DNA of 64,000 nt from CAZSDU01 sp963662525 (GCA_963662525.1 OY759717.1:2604001-2668000); one strand, 5' to 3'. Positions 34,370-42,883 are shown, numbered from the stretch's first letter. The notes: generated by a model not told the origin, from the sequence alone. Translations and numbers: made by a program.

Positions 34370-36730
34370 TTAGAAAGGATAGCCGATACCAAAATTCCAG
34401 ACGATATCTTTTAATTGCATCTTGTCGAAATACCACCGGTCGTTGTCGGGATACCAGGGAACGCGGAGGCGGATTGCCGGGTCAAGACGGAAAATGAAAA
34501 AGTTAAAATCAAGACGGATACCTAATCCGAAGTCCAGGGCTACCTCACGGAGGAAGGTGTTAAATTTGAAAACTCCTCCGGGCAGGTCAGGGGAATCATG
34601 CAAAATCCAGATATTTCCTGCATCTACAAATAAGGCCCCTTTGATGAACTTGTAAACAGGGAACCGGTATTCAATATTGGCTTCAAACTGCATATCGCCA
34701 ATCTGGTTGAATGTGCCGCTAACAGTATCGTTATGATAGCTGCCGGGACCCAGGGAATACATTTTAAACCCACGCATTCCATTGGCACCTCCAGCATAAA
34801 AAGCTTTTTCAAAAGGAAGGGAGTTTGAATTGCCGTATGGAATCCCTATACCACCGTAAAAACGGTAAACCAATGAAAAATCTTTTCCAAGAAGATCATA
34901 ATAACGGAAATCAAGATCAGGTCTTACATATTGTGAATAGGGGAGGTTAAAAAGGGTATAATTTCCATTCTCGTTTTTATGGGATTTAAAAATACTGTTG
35001 AACGCATAAATGAGGTTTCCTCCCGTTTCAAAATTCGTACGAATATATATGAAGTCTTTCTTTATTGCAACATCCTGATTATTATAGGTAAGCGTATATC
35101 TTAATCCGGCGACAAGGTGGTTGGTATACTGGTTTTTAAGCCGCATATCTGTGGTTTGCTCAAGAAGTGCTGCAAATACAGAATCCGGGAAAACTTTAAC
35201 GAGAGCTATTTCAGCAGGATTTAATACATGTTTGAGCTTCGCATTCTGTACCCAGGTATACCCGAAAGTAACATTGGATATATGGCGGTCGTAATCCTGC
35301 TGGTGCTGATAATTATATCCAACAGTGATCATGGTTTTTGGCTTGAAATGCTTGGGCAGGGTTTCAGGCCGGATGGGAATCAGGAACTGGGGAAAAGTCA
35401 GACTGGCATTAGCACCGAGTTCAATGGTGTTGAACAGCGGATCAGATCCGCCTGAAGTGGAACTTACCGCCTGGGCCTGGGCCGAAATGCTGAAGTTGAT
35501 ACGGAATAACTGAGCCCCCCTGAAAATATTCCTGTTCTGGTAGCCCAAACCCACCTGGATACCCAGTGCACCTCCGGAATTTGTGCCATCTGTCGTGACC
35601 GAAAACGACTGGGAGGGAGAGTTGGCCAAGCGTATCCTGGCATCCACAATATCAGTGTATGGAGTTCTCAGGCTCGTGGGCAGAAAACTTTCTTCAAACT
35701 GGATGTTGATGTATTTAAAAACCTGCAAACTGGAAAGCTGGGCATAGGATTGGTTGACGTCAACCAGATTATAATGGGAACCCGGTGTGATAAAAATCGA
35801 TTGGGCAATGGTTCTCTGTTTGACTTTAAAAGGGTTCTGATAAAGGAAATAATAGGTGCTTGGAGGCTGTTTCCTGTCGGCGCTCTGATAGATGCGGACC
35901 AGTGTGTCATATTTTCCTGTATCAGCCTTCAGGTGATCAAAATCGGAATAAATATATATCTTATCGATAAAATATCGTTTGTGATGAGACTCTTTCACGG
36001 TTGTGAACATGTCCAGGGATGGGACGACCGGATTAGTGATCTCAAGGGTTATATCCATGGTTTTTGATTTCAGAGCACTATCGACCCTGAAGGCGATAAA
36101 ATTATTGGAGAACCTTAAAAATCCTTCATTATACAGGTTATTGGTAATCCGTGTACGCTCATCATCCATCAGATAAGAATCGAAGTTACTGCCTCTCTTT
36201 ATCAGACATCTGGCGGTATCCTTAAATACATAGGCAGCCAGCTGGGTATCAGGAATGGAATACAAAAAGTTTCTGATGGTATAGGGCCTGGTAGTCCTGA
36301 TAATATAATAAACCGTTGCTTTTTTACCGTTGTAGACTATGGAATCATTTACCTGAGACTGGAAATATCCTTTATTTCTGAGGTAGATACCCATTTGTTT
36401 CAGTGCAACAGAAACAAGAGTCGTATCCAGGAGAACAGGTGCCGTTCCGACTTTGGTTCTCAGCCATTTCTTGAATTTCGTGTCTTTGCCCTTGCATCCC
36501 CAGTTATAGAATCCTATATTGGCCCGGAATAGCCCGAATAATTTTTTATTCGGGGTTTGCTGCAGGTAGCCGCCAAGTTCATCAGCAGTGACTTTCTTTG
36601 TGTTGATCTTGAACTTATTTTTTATGAGCAAATGTTCTTTCTCCGGGATGTTCTTGGTAACGCTGCATCCGGCAAGGAAACCCAGGCAGAGTAACAAAAA
36701 AATAAATCCGGTTTTGGGTTTAAGGCTCAA
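34370..36730 (-). CDS. tamL: outer-membrane assembly protein TamL (BamA/TamA superfamily lipoprotein)
   Basis: 786 aa from the TTG at 36730. The frame extends to 36757, but that codon overlaps a perfect -7 box (36755-36762), so the downstream TTG is the better start. Lipoprotein signal LLLCLGFLAGCSVTKNIPE, with acylated Cys, then POTRA-like domains (residues about 40-330) and a C-terminal Omp85 barrel with AFYAGGANGMRGFKMYSLGP and the end WNFGIGYPF. It matches TamL, the lipid-anchored TamA homologue of Bacteroidota that works with TamB. No tamB is in the window. Confidence 0.85.
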   Translation of the reverse strand: MSLKPKTGFIFLLLCLGFLAGCSVTKNIPEKEHLLIKNKFKINTKKVTADELGGYLQQTPNKKLFGLFRANIGFYNWGCKGKDTKFKKWLRTKVGTAPVLLDTTLVSVALKQMGIYLRNKGYFQSQVNDSIVYNGKKATVYYIIRTTRPYTIRNFLYSIPDTQLAAYVFKDTARCLIKRGSNFDSYLMDDERTRITNNLYNEGFLRFSNNFIAFRVDSALKSKTMDITLEITNPVVPSLDMFTTVKESHHKRYFIDKIYIYSDFDHLKADTGKYDTLVRIYQSADRKQPPSTYYFLYQNPFKVKQRTIAQSIFITPGSHYNLVDVNQSYAQLSSLQVFKYINIQFEESFLPTSLRTPYTDIVDARIRLANSPSQSFSVTTDGTNSGGALGIQVGLGYQNRNIFRGAQLFRINFSISAQAQAVSSTSGGSDPLFNTIELGANASLTFPQFLIPIRPETLPKHFKPKTMITVGYNYQHQQDYDRHISNVTFGYTWVQNAKLKHVLNPAEIALVKVFPDSVFAALLEQTTDMRLKNQYTNHLVAGLRYTLTYNNQDVAIKKDFIYIRTNFETGGNLIYAFNSIFKSHKNENGNYTLFNLPYSQYVRPDLDFRYYDLLGKDFSLVYRFYGGIGIPYGNSNSLPFEKAFYAGGANGMRGFKMYSLGPGSYHNDTVSGTFNQIGDMQFEANIEYRFPVYKFIKGALFVDAGNIWILHDSPDLPGGVFKFNTFLREVALDFGLGIRLDFNFFIFRLDPAIRLRVPWYPDNDRWYFDKMQLKDIVWNFGIGYPF

Positions 36731-36754
36731 TGCAAAATTGCTGACGTTAAGAAG

Positions 36755-36762
36755 CAAAGGTA
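36755..36762 (-). promoter_or_regulatory. -7 box (TACCTTTG, minus strand) for tamL
   Basis: A perfect TAnnTTTG match on the minus strand, 25 bp upstream of the TTG at 36730. It rules out a start at 36757. Confidence 0.6.
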
Positions 36763-36847
36763 GAAAAATCCTCTTATATTCGCATGCAGGTTAAAGCATC
36801 CCTGACTTCTGAAAAATAAGTATTAACTACTATTAAATATTGTGATT

Positions 36848-37543
36848 ATGTTCACCAAGGCAGTCAGATCAAACAGAGAAGCAATTTATGGATTATTATG
36901 CAGTTCACAGGTTGGACCGCAACAAGTCAATTTTTCTAACGGAACTGCATTTATGATTTCAACGGGAATTTGTGTTACTGTTGCCCATGTTCTTCATGTC
37001 GGAAGCGATAAAACAAAACCGCTGCATGCTAAAATTGAGGTGATCAGATGTCCCGACATCGGGGGTCAGATGAAACCCGCCAGATTAATAGCGGAGGACA
37101 CAGACCGAGATATTGCGATCCTTGAGATTATGAATCCTTCAAATACTTCTATAGTTACCTTGTCCAAATCCAGGATCAGCCATGGCAGTTCTTGCGGTTC
37201 TCTCGGGTTCCCTTTGTCAAATGTTACAGTACTCAATAATGGTCCTTCATTTAACCTGGTCGAAAGATTCCAGGGAGCTCATATTTCTGCATTCCAATCA
37301 ATGATGCAACCCGGTGGAAAAACCCTTGATTTCTATGAAATCGACTCCTTGATGTATGGAGGATCAAGCGGATGTCCTGTGTTTACCACCGATGGGAATG
37401 TATTCGGCATGCTGTCGGCAACTTTCACTGAAGGCCGGCAACCATCAGATGCTGCAAGGCTGGCCATCTCCTTACTCATACCCTCCAGGGATATTATCAA
37501 TTTTGCAACCAGAAATAATGTATCAAAATTAAATATGGCCTGA
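36848..37543 (+). CDS. trypsin-like serine protease (S1/V8 fold), cytoplasmic type
   Basis: 231 aa from the ATG at 36848; a GTG two codons earlier is also possible. It has the catalytic triad pattern GTAFMISTGICVTVAHVL (His), DTDRDIAILEI (Asp) and YGGSSGCPVFTTDG (Ser). I see no signal peptide and no PDZ domain, so it is not a DegP relative in full. Such stand-alone trypsin-like domains occur in many bacteria with no known role. The neighbours do not suggest a function. Confidence 0.75.
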   Translation: MFTKAVRSNREAIYGLLCSSQVGPQQVNFSNGTAFMISTGICVTVAHVLHVGSDKTKPLHAKIEVIRCPDIGGQMKPARLIAEDTDRDIAILEIMNPSNTSIVTLSKSRISHGSSCGSLGFPLSNVTVLNNGPSFNLVERFQGAHISAFQSMMQPGGKTLDFYEIDSLMYGGSSGCPVFTTDGNVFGMLSATFTEGRQPSDAARLAISLLIPSRDIINFATRNNVSKLNMA

Positions 37544-37588
37544 GTGCCAGGAGAATGGTCTTGTTAATCCTAAATCAAATTTGCAAAA

Positions 37589-37813
37589 ATGTCTGTTGCT
37601 AAAACACTGACACTGGTTTTTTGTTTTCTGTTATCATCATCATGCTACTCTCAAAACGCCGAAGATGACGTTGTTTATATGAACAGTGGTGCTTACCTCC
37701 GGGGTAAGATCATTGAGCTTATTTCAGGGGAATCACTTAAAATATGCATTGCAAATAAGGATACACTGGTGTCTCAAATTTCAGCAAACCCGTCAATGGC
37801 AGGTCAACTTTAA
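37589..37813 (+). CDS. small secreted protein, possibly truncated
   Basis: 74 aa with a clear signal peptide (TLTLVFCFLLSSSCYS, cleaved after SQN). The mature part starts DDVVYMNSGAYLRGKIIELI and resembles the start of secreted Bacteroidota proteins in which a DVVYLKNGSxxxGxI repeat begins a longer protein. The remainder (ISANPSMAGQL) looks unlike them and ends early. The following 70 bp hold no continuation in the same frame, so it could be a truncated gene. I do not know its function. Confidence 0.5.
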   Translation: MSVAKTLTLVFCFLLSSSCYSQNAEDDVVYMNSGAYLRGKIIELISGESLKICIANKDTLVSQISANPSMAGQL

Positions 37814-37889
37814 TGTTAAAAGCAAAGCCACTTGCGATTCCCACTTTGTAAATTTGAAAGCGGGTTTTATCTTTTAAGAAGTTAATTGA

Positions 37890-39428
37890 ATGAATAAAAT
37901 TGGCTGTGTATTTTTTTTAATGATGGTACTTTATGGTTGCCATCCCACCACAACCACAACTTTCGATTTTTCTCCCAATAAGGTGATACCATCCGATCGC
38001 CAGTATCACTACCAGCAAATGGAGATGGTTGGTTTTATTCATTTTTCTATGAATACTTTTACGGATAAAGAATGGGGGTATGGGGATGAGAACCCGGGAA
38101 TTTTCAATCCTTTACAGTTCAATGCTGAGCAATGGATTATAGCAGCCAAAGAGGGAGGGTTAAAAGAGCTGATCCTGACCGCCAAGCATCATGATGGTTT
38201 TTGCCTGTGGCCGAGTCAATACACTGAACACAGCATTAAGTATAGTCCATATAAAAATGGCCATGGTGACATTGTTAAGGAATTTATAGACGCATGCCGG
38301 AACCATAGATTGAAAGTGGGATTATACTTGTCTCCCTGGGACAGGAATCATAAAGACTACGGGAAACCAGGGTACCTGGAATATTACAGGAACCAGATAA
38401 AAGAATTATTGACCCAGTATGGAAAAATTAATGAAATATGGTTTGATGGAGCCAATGGCGGGGATGGTTACTATGGAGGAGCCAGGGAAAAAAGAATAAT
38501 TGACAGAAAATCCTATTATGAATGGGAAAAAACTTTTGATTTGGTGAAAGAACTTCAACCCGATATTTTAATATTTTCTGATGCCGGCCCTGATTTACGT
38601 TGGGTTGGCAATGAAAATGGTGCTGCAGGAGAAACTTTCTGGTCAGCTATTTCCGACAAGCATCTAACTATTGGCGACTCGGATGCTGGCTATCTAAATA
38701 CCGGCGATCCAAATGGGAATAAATGGATCACCGGTCAGTGCGATGTCTCCATCCGGCCAGGATGGTTTTATCACAAGAACCAGGATACCCTCGTTAAGTC
38801 TCCCATGGAATTGCTTGATATTTATTATTCATCTGTTGGGAGAAACGCGGTTTTCTTACTTAATTTACCTCCCGATAAACGGGGCTTAATTCATGAGAAG
38901 GATATTGCCAGTTTAAAGGGTTTCAAACAAATCCTTGATGAAACCTTTAAAGTCAATTTAGCTTCTGGTTGCAAAGTAAAAACCTCTGGTTCCCATTCAA
39001 ACAACGCTTGTTTTTCTCCTTCAAATATTGTTGACGATGATCCGGAAACATTCTGGGCAGCAGATGATGGGGCGAAAACAGCAGAACTGACGCTTGACCT
39101 GATGAAAAATTTGACTTTCGACAGGATTTTAATCCAGGAGCCAATACGATATGGACAAAGAATAAGCAGATTCCGTATTCTGGTCCTGAAAAATACTCAC
39201 CAATGGGAACAGGTGGCAACAGGAACAACAATTGGATATAAGCGGTTACTGAGAATAAAACCGGTCGCCACATCAAAAATCAAGATCATGATTGAAGATG
39301 CAAATAACGCACCGGCAATTTCCAATTTCGGATTATTTCTTTCACCTCATTTTGCAATGAATGGCGGAAATGTAATAGTGACCCTCCCGGCTTTCAGCCG
39401 GGATGCTCTGAATCAAAACTATCAATAA
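37890..39428 (+). CDS. GH29 alpha-L-fucosidase lipoprotein
   Basis: 512 aa. Lipoprotein signal (MMVLYGCHPTT, Cys about residue 17). The GH29 TIM barrel contains GFIHFSMNTFTDKEWG, ILTAKHHDGFCLWPS, VGLYLSPWDRN and INEIWFDGANGG, where the Asp is the likely nucleophile. The C-terminal part (about 355-490) is F5/8 type C-like: ASGCKVKTSGSHSNNACFSP and IKIMIEDANNAPA. The last codons (TLPAFSRDALNQNYQ) are encoded by a tRNA-like sequence shared with a second site at 63147. No sulfatase or SusCD genes are adjacent. Confidence 0.87.
   Translation: MNKIGCVFFLMMVLYGCHPTTTTTFDFSPNKVIPSDRQYHYQQMEMVGFIHFSMNTFTDKEWGYGDENPGIFNPLQFNAEQWIIAAKEGGLKELILTAKHHDGFCLWPSQYTEHSIKYSPYKNGHGDIVKEFIDACRNHRLKVGLYLSPWDRNHKDYGKPGYLEYYRNQIKELLTQYGKINEIWFDGANGGDGYYGGAREKRIIDRKSYYEWEKTFDLVKELQPDILIFSDAGPDLRWVGNENGAAGETFWSAISDKHLTIGDSDAGYLNTGDPNGNKWITGQCDVSIRPGWFYHKNQDTLVKSPMELLDIYYSSVGRNAVFLLNLPPDKRGLIHEKDIASLKGFKQILDETFKVNLASGCKVKTSGSHSNNACFSPSNIVDDDPETFWAADDGAKTAELTLDLMKNLTFDRILIQEPIRYGQRISRFRILVLKNTHQWEQVATGTTIGYKRLLRIKPVATSKIKIMIEDANNAPAISNFGLFLSPHFAMNGGNVIVTLPAFSRDALNQNYQ
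39377..39416. repeat. tRNA-derived 40-bp fragment with hairpin, left copy
   Basis: Reads on the minus strand as part of a tRNA-like D arm, anticodon hairpin and variable loop: GAGCA, then TCCCGGC, loop TGAAA, GCCGGGA, then GGGTCACT. It is nearly identical to 63147-63186. The fucosidase end and the GIY-YIG stop codon lie in it. The 19-nt hairpin (7-bp stem) is longer than a tRNA anticodon arm (17 nt). Confidence 0.8.
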
Positions 39429-39663
39429 GCTTTTGAATGTATTTCCTGTCTTTTTTTCTTTTGATCTCCCTTTCCCATTGAACGGCTTGTGATCTAGAAT
39501 TAAATTCCTGATAATATTTTAATTGCCAGGGCATTCCGAGTTTGGAAAAGGGATTTTTTCCGCGGTTATGCTCCTGAAATCTTCGTTGCAAATCATTTGT
39601 GCTCCCGACGTAAAATTTGTTGAGCTTGCCAGAGAACAATATGTAAGTATAATACTTGTCCAT
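39394..39663 (-). CDS. GIY-YIG nuclease family protein (UPF0213-like)
   Basis: 89 aa from the ATG at 39663. MDKYYTYILFSGKLNKFYVG contains the GIY-YIG-type pair (YTYIL and FYVGST); next are LQRRFQEHNRG, then the later residues WQLKYYQEF and QAVQWEREIKRKK typical of the small YhbQ/UPF0213 group. The end DSEHPG is encoded by the tRNA-like fragment, and the stop lies in its hairpin loop. The gene overlaps the fucosidase 3' end by 35 bp. Single-domain proteins of this kind are often in multiple copies; function is unknown. Confidence 0.85.
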   Translation of the reverse strand: MDKYYTYILFSGKLNKFYVGSTNDLQRRFQEHNRGKNPFSKLGMPWQLKYYQEFNSRSQAVQWEREIKRKKDRKYIQKLIDSFDSEHPG

Positions 39664-39670
39664 AAAAAAA

Positions 39671-39686
39671 GTCGTCAAAAGACGAC
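39671..39686 (-). terminator. terminator downstream of the displaced tRNA-Val 3' fragment
   Basis: On the minus strand GTCGTC, loop TTTT, GACGAC, then a run of seven T. It lies 9 bp beyond the tRNA-Val 3' fragment and reads in the tRNA direction, so it is probably the original terminator of the tRNA-Val gene, left behind when the element integrated. Confidence 0.75.
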
Positions 39687-39695
39687 CTTTAATTT

Positions 39696-39743
39696 GTGGG
39701 AGTTACTGGATTCGAACCAGTGACCCTCTGCTTGTAAGGCAGA
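39696..39743 (-). repeat. left attachment site: 48-bp copy of the tRNA-Val 3' part
   Basis: Identical to 63053-63100. It covers the acceptor 3' strand, T arm, variable loop, and anticodon arm of tRNA-Val(TAC) up to the 5' strand of the anticodon stem. The D arm and 5' acceptor are absent and unrelated sequence begins at 39744. It is the displaced tRNA end expected after integration into a tRNA gene. Confidence 0.92.
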
Positions 39744-39857
39744 ATATCAGATACATCTTTATTACCTCTATATTATCAGAATATTCAGCAAATATAAGGC
39801 TTTTTTGGAATACTGTATACGTTTTCTGATATGTGAAAATTTTATTTTGAGTCCATA

Positions 39858-39879
39858 TTTGTGCAAATCGTGTGCAAAT
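39858..39879 (+). repeat. inner direct repeat, left copy (likely integrase arm site)
   Basis: A 22-bp sequence with two GTGCAAA-like half-sites; 20 of 22 bases match 62985-63006 in the same orientation. It lies directly in front of the integrase -7 box. Confidence 0.7.
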
Positions 39880-39890
39880 GATTATCTTTG
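39858..39890 (+). promoter_or_regulatory. integrase promoter overlapping the inner repeat
   Basis: TTTG at 39858-39861 and TATCTTTG at 39883-39890 with a 21-bp spacer; the integrase ATG is at 39908. Binding of the integrase at the repeat would block its own promoter. The autoregulation is inferred. Confidence 0.6.
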
Positions 39891-39907
39891 TGGAAAATTA
39901 AACAGCA

Positions 39908-41161
39908 ATGGACAAGCAGTATTTTATTTCAATTTTCCATGACACCAGGAGGAAAAAAGAAAATGGTCGATATCCTGTTAAACTTCGTGTATATCAGCCT
40001 GCAACAAGGAAAACAAGATTGTACCAAACAGATTTTGAATACAGCAAAAAGGAATTCCATAGTATCTGGGAGACAGAAAAGCCTCGTTGGGAGCATAACG
40101 ATGCCAGACTGGATATTCAGGCGTTTGAAAACCTTGCAAACAAGGTTGCAGAAAAGATCATACCGTTTTCATTTGAGGAATTTGAACGGAAACTTCACAA
40201 CAGGTCATCAGGTGCGGTTGATGTATTTTCATCATACAACACCATGATTGGAACCCTCATGAAGAATAATCAATTAGGCACAGCCAGTAATTATCAACTT
40301 AGCTTGAGATCATTAAAGGCATTCCTTAAAAACGAAACCGGAAAAAAACCTGAAATCTTTTTTTTCGCACAGATCACCCCTGAATGGTTAACCAGGTATG
40401 AATCATATATGTTAAATGTAAAACTTCGTAGCCATACCACGGTGTCGATGTACCTTAGAGCATTGCGAACCATCTTTAACACGGCTATCAGTGATAAGGA
40501 AATCGAGTTAGATATATACCCGTTTGGTAAAAAGAAGTACCAAGTCCCTGCAGCAACTGGAGTTAAAAAGGCGTTGAAGCATGATCAGCTAAAACTGCTG
40601 TATAATGCTACTCCAAAAACACCTGAACAGGAAAAAGCAAAGGACTTCTGGTTTTTTTCATATACTTGTAATGGGATGAACATTAAAGACATTGCTTTGC
40701 TTAGGTATGAGAATTTGCAGGGCGACTCGTTGGTATTTTACAGAGCCAAGACCCTTAAAACCTCCAAGGCAAATTTAAAACCAATCTCTGCCTTCCTTAC
40801 AGATCACGCCAGGTTAATAATTGAAAAATACGGTAACCCTGATCGAAATCCGAAAAAATTGATATTCCCAATAATCAAAGATGACCTGAGTGAAATAGTG
40901 AAACGTTCCAGGATACAAAACTTTACACGCTTCATCAACCAGAACTTAAAGCTGCTGGCAAAGAGTATCGGACTCCCAAGTGAGATCTCGACCTATTGGG
41001 CAAGGCATTCCTTTGCAACAAACGCTATCCGAAAGGGGAAAAGCATGGAATATGTGGGTGAACAGTTCAGTCATAGCAATGTTAAGACCACCCAGAACTA
41101 CTTTGCTGGCTTTGAAGAGGACGATAAAAAGGAATTCATGCAGTCTATGATGGATTTTTAA
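39908..41161 (+). CDS. tyrosine recombinase/integrase of the element
   Basis: 417 aa. N-terminal arm-binding domain with FISIFHDTRRKKENGRYPV, then a SAM-like core-binding domain (about 110-210), then the catalytic domain with KALKHDQLKLLYNATP, TCNGMNIKDIALLRYENL, YWARHSFATNAI, GEQFSHSNVKTTQNYFAGF; the Tyr in QNYFAGF is the probable nucleophile. The usual first catalytic Arg (GLR) is replaced by NGM and the first His of HxxR by Tyr, as in a subgroup of Bacteroidota integrases. It lies next to attL, so it is the integrase of this element. Confidence 0.9.
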   Translation: MDKQYFISIFHDTRRKKENGRYPVKLRVYQPATRKTRLYQTDFEYSKKEFHSIWETEKPRWEHNDARLDIQAFENLANKVAEKIIPFSFEEFERKLHNRSSGAVDVFSSYNTMIGTLMKNNQLGTASNYQLSLRSLKAFLKNETGKKPEIFFFAQITPEWLTRYESYMLNVKLRSHTTVSMYLRALRTIFNTAISDKEIELDIYPFGKKKYQVPAATGVKKALKHDQLKLLYNATPKTPEQEKAKDFWFFSYTCNGMNIKDIALLRYENLQGDSLVFYRAKTLKTSKANLKPISAFLTDHARLIIEKYGNPDRNPKKLIFPIIKDDLSEIVKRSRIQNFTRFINQNLKLLAKSIGLPSEISTYWARHSFATNAIRKGKSMEYVGEQFSHSNVKTTQNYFAGFEEDDKKEFMQSMMDF

Positions 41162-41222
41162 GACCAGTCATCATTTTGCTTCCCTTGTAGCGGACTTCAA
41201 GAATTTATTTACATTTGCCCGA

Positions 41223-41287
41223 GGCCTTGATATATATTGTACTTATTTTGTGCGAATAACACGAGTAATACATTGTATATCAGGGCC
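41223..41287. repeat. long imperfect inverted repeat behind the integrase
   Basis: Two 19-bp arms (41223-41241 and 41269-41287) match in 16 of 19 positions, with 27 bp between. As RNA, two of the mismatches are G-U pairs. The spacer has its own small inverted repeat (GTGCGAATAACAC). No T tract follows, so it is not a simple terminator. It could be a replication or regulatory site. The rest of the 240-bp gap to the next gene shows nothing I can name. Confidence 0.7.
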
Positions 41288-41402
41288 AAATTTGTAATTA
41301 TCAGGTATTTTTTTTGCCAACAATGAAGCTGCAATAGATATTTTGATAACCAGGCAATTAAAATCTTGGACAATTGTTGACATTAACTAATTTGACAGCA
41401 TT

Positions 41403-42800
41403 ATGGAATTAAAAAAGGCCTTTCCGGAGTTATCAGAAATTCTATGGGAATATTTAAGTTTGGAAACTACTGCGGAGGTTGGCAGATATGCCTGGTATAT
41501 CTATGATAAGGAAAGCAAAGTAAACAAGCTTAAATTCAATGTGCCGGCATTAAAAGCAGCCATACTGGAAAAAAAAATATCCGCAAATAAAATTACAGAA
41601 TCGATTTGCGGGGCCATCTCAAATTTTGACTGCAGGGGGTCAGGTGAACTCTCCAGAAGGATGTCCATGGAAGCATACGCACTTCTGAATCACATCAAGG
41701 TACTTGCCTATGTCAAAGGCATAACTACGCTTGATGAGTTTATTGATTTCACCATTTTGGATTGCAACAGCGTCGTGGAGGAGGACATTTCGTTTCTCCC
41801 ATTGTTCAGGGATTACGTCCGGCATTTATATAACATGGAATTAATTTTAGGCATTGTTGTTCCGCTTGACCCGGTAGGATTCTCAAAGCAATACTTCACA
41901 CCAAAGAACAACGAACCCTGTTTTGACATTCATCAGGAAGTAAAAACATATGATGAGGCATGGAAGTGGCAGAGGTACAGCCTTCCTTCATATACATCAG
42001 CCGGTTACCGTAGTTCTTATTCTGTTTATGATGATTTTATGATGAAATCGGTAATTGAAGGAAAATACTCAATTCCTCAACTCCAGCAGATTGTCAATGA
42101 CACTATCCTCTGCAATGGCATTATTGGATTAGAAGTCCTCCTATACGACGTAGAGTTAAATCTATACCGAAACAAGGAGTTTCTGCGTCCTGATGGTGAT
42201 GAGATTGAATACAGAGCCCAGGATTTGAGAAATCATGAAAGATCTGTGCCATATGTCAATTATCCGGATTACAAATTGAAGCACCGAAAGGAACATTATA
42301 AGAAACCGATAAAAACCTATAATTACGATTTACTATTTCCTGAGATCGTTGCAAAGGTACATTACCTCATTGCATTTCGGGATATGGTTTTTACCAGATT
42401 ACCCCTGGTCTATGAGAAGCACAATATTCAATTGACAATTGCCTCGGAACACAAGGAACAACCATTCAACAGTCAAAGTCAGCCCCCTCCGATTAAACCC
42501 AGGCTTTCAATCAGGGAAATAGCATGGATTAAAATTTATGAGAAGGTCGGCGTAACACGGGAAAATGGAACGGAGTTGGTAGGAAAATATGGACACAAAT
42601 CTGGAGGTAGACTTTACAATTTATTCCTCAAATTCTCTCACCGTTCAGAGCGTGTCGGCGACGAAGGAACAAAAAAGAAGAATACCAATAAAAGAGCGAT
42701 TTTTGAGACAGTGATCAAGGAACTGGAAAACGATCCCAAAGCCTTACAGTGGGCGGTGGATGAATTTAATATGTTTAAGGCAACTGCTGGAATTGATTAA
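41403..42800 (+). CDS. element protein of unknown function
   Basis: 465 aa, soluble, no signal peptide. I do not recognise a domain. The first 200 residues are largely helical (LSEILWEYLSLETTAEVGRY). A central region has tyrosine-rich stretches (YSLPSYTSAGYRSSYSVYDD). The C-terminal 90 residues (REIAWIKIYEKVGVTRENGT and GHKSGGRLYNLFLKFSHRSE) look like a DNA-binding or terminal helical domain seen in proteins encoded just upstream of HTH and primase genes in Bacteroidota elements. It is followed by operator-like palindromes at 42814-42831. Confidence 0.7.
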   Translation: MELKKAFPELSEILWEYLSLETTAEVGRYAWYIYDKESKVNKLKFNVPALKAAILEKKISANKITESICGAISNFDCRGSGELSRRMSMEAYALLNHIKVLAYVKGITTLDEFIDFTILDCNSVVEEDISFLPLFRDYVRHLYNMELILGIVVPLDPVGFSKQYFTPKNNEPCFDIHQEVKTYDEAWKWQRYSLPSYTSAGYRSSYSVYDDFMMKSVIEGKYSIPQLQQIVNDTILCNGIIGLEVLLYDVELNLYRNKEFLRPDGDEIEYRAQDLRNHERSVPYVNYPDYKLKHRKEHYKKPIKTYNYDLLFPEIVAKVHYLIAFRDMVFTRLPLVYEKHNIQLTIASEHKEQPFNSQSQPPPIKPRLSIREIAWIKIYEKVGVTRENGTELVGKYGHKSGGRLYNLFLKFSHRSERVGDEGTKKKNTNKRAIFETVIKELENDPKALQWAVDEFNMFKATAGID

Positions 42801-42813
42801 ACCTGAAATTAAT

Positions 42814-42883
42814 AACCGGTTATAACCGGTTGCGTCCCTACACTCACCCACATCTTTGCAGACGAAATCTAAAAAACGTCTGC
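42814..42883 (+). promoter_or_regulatory. operator-like region before the HTH gene
   Basis: The palindrome AACCGGTT occurs twice (42814-42821 and 42824-42831), 10 bp apart, so on the same face of the helix. It is followed by a -7-like ATCTTTG (42852-42858) and by an inverted repeat GCAGACG/CGTCTGC (42858-42864, 42877-42883), just before the ATG at 42886. The region suits control by a dimeric repressor; no binding is shown. Confidence 0.55.

Noticed and set aside
36842..37543. HtrA/DegP periplasmic protease
   Set aside because: No signal peptide, no PDZ domain and only 231 residues; called a stand-alone trypsin-like protein.
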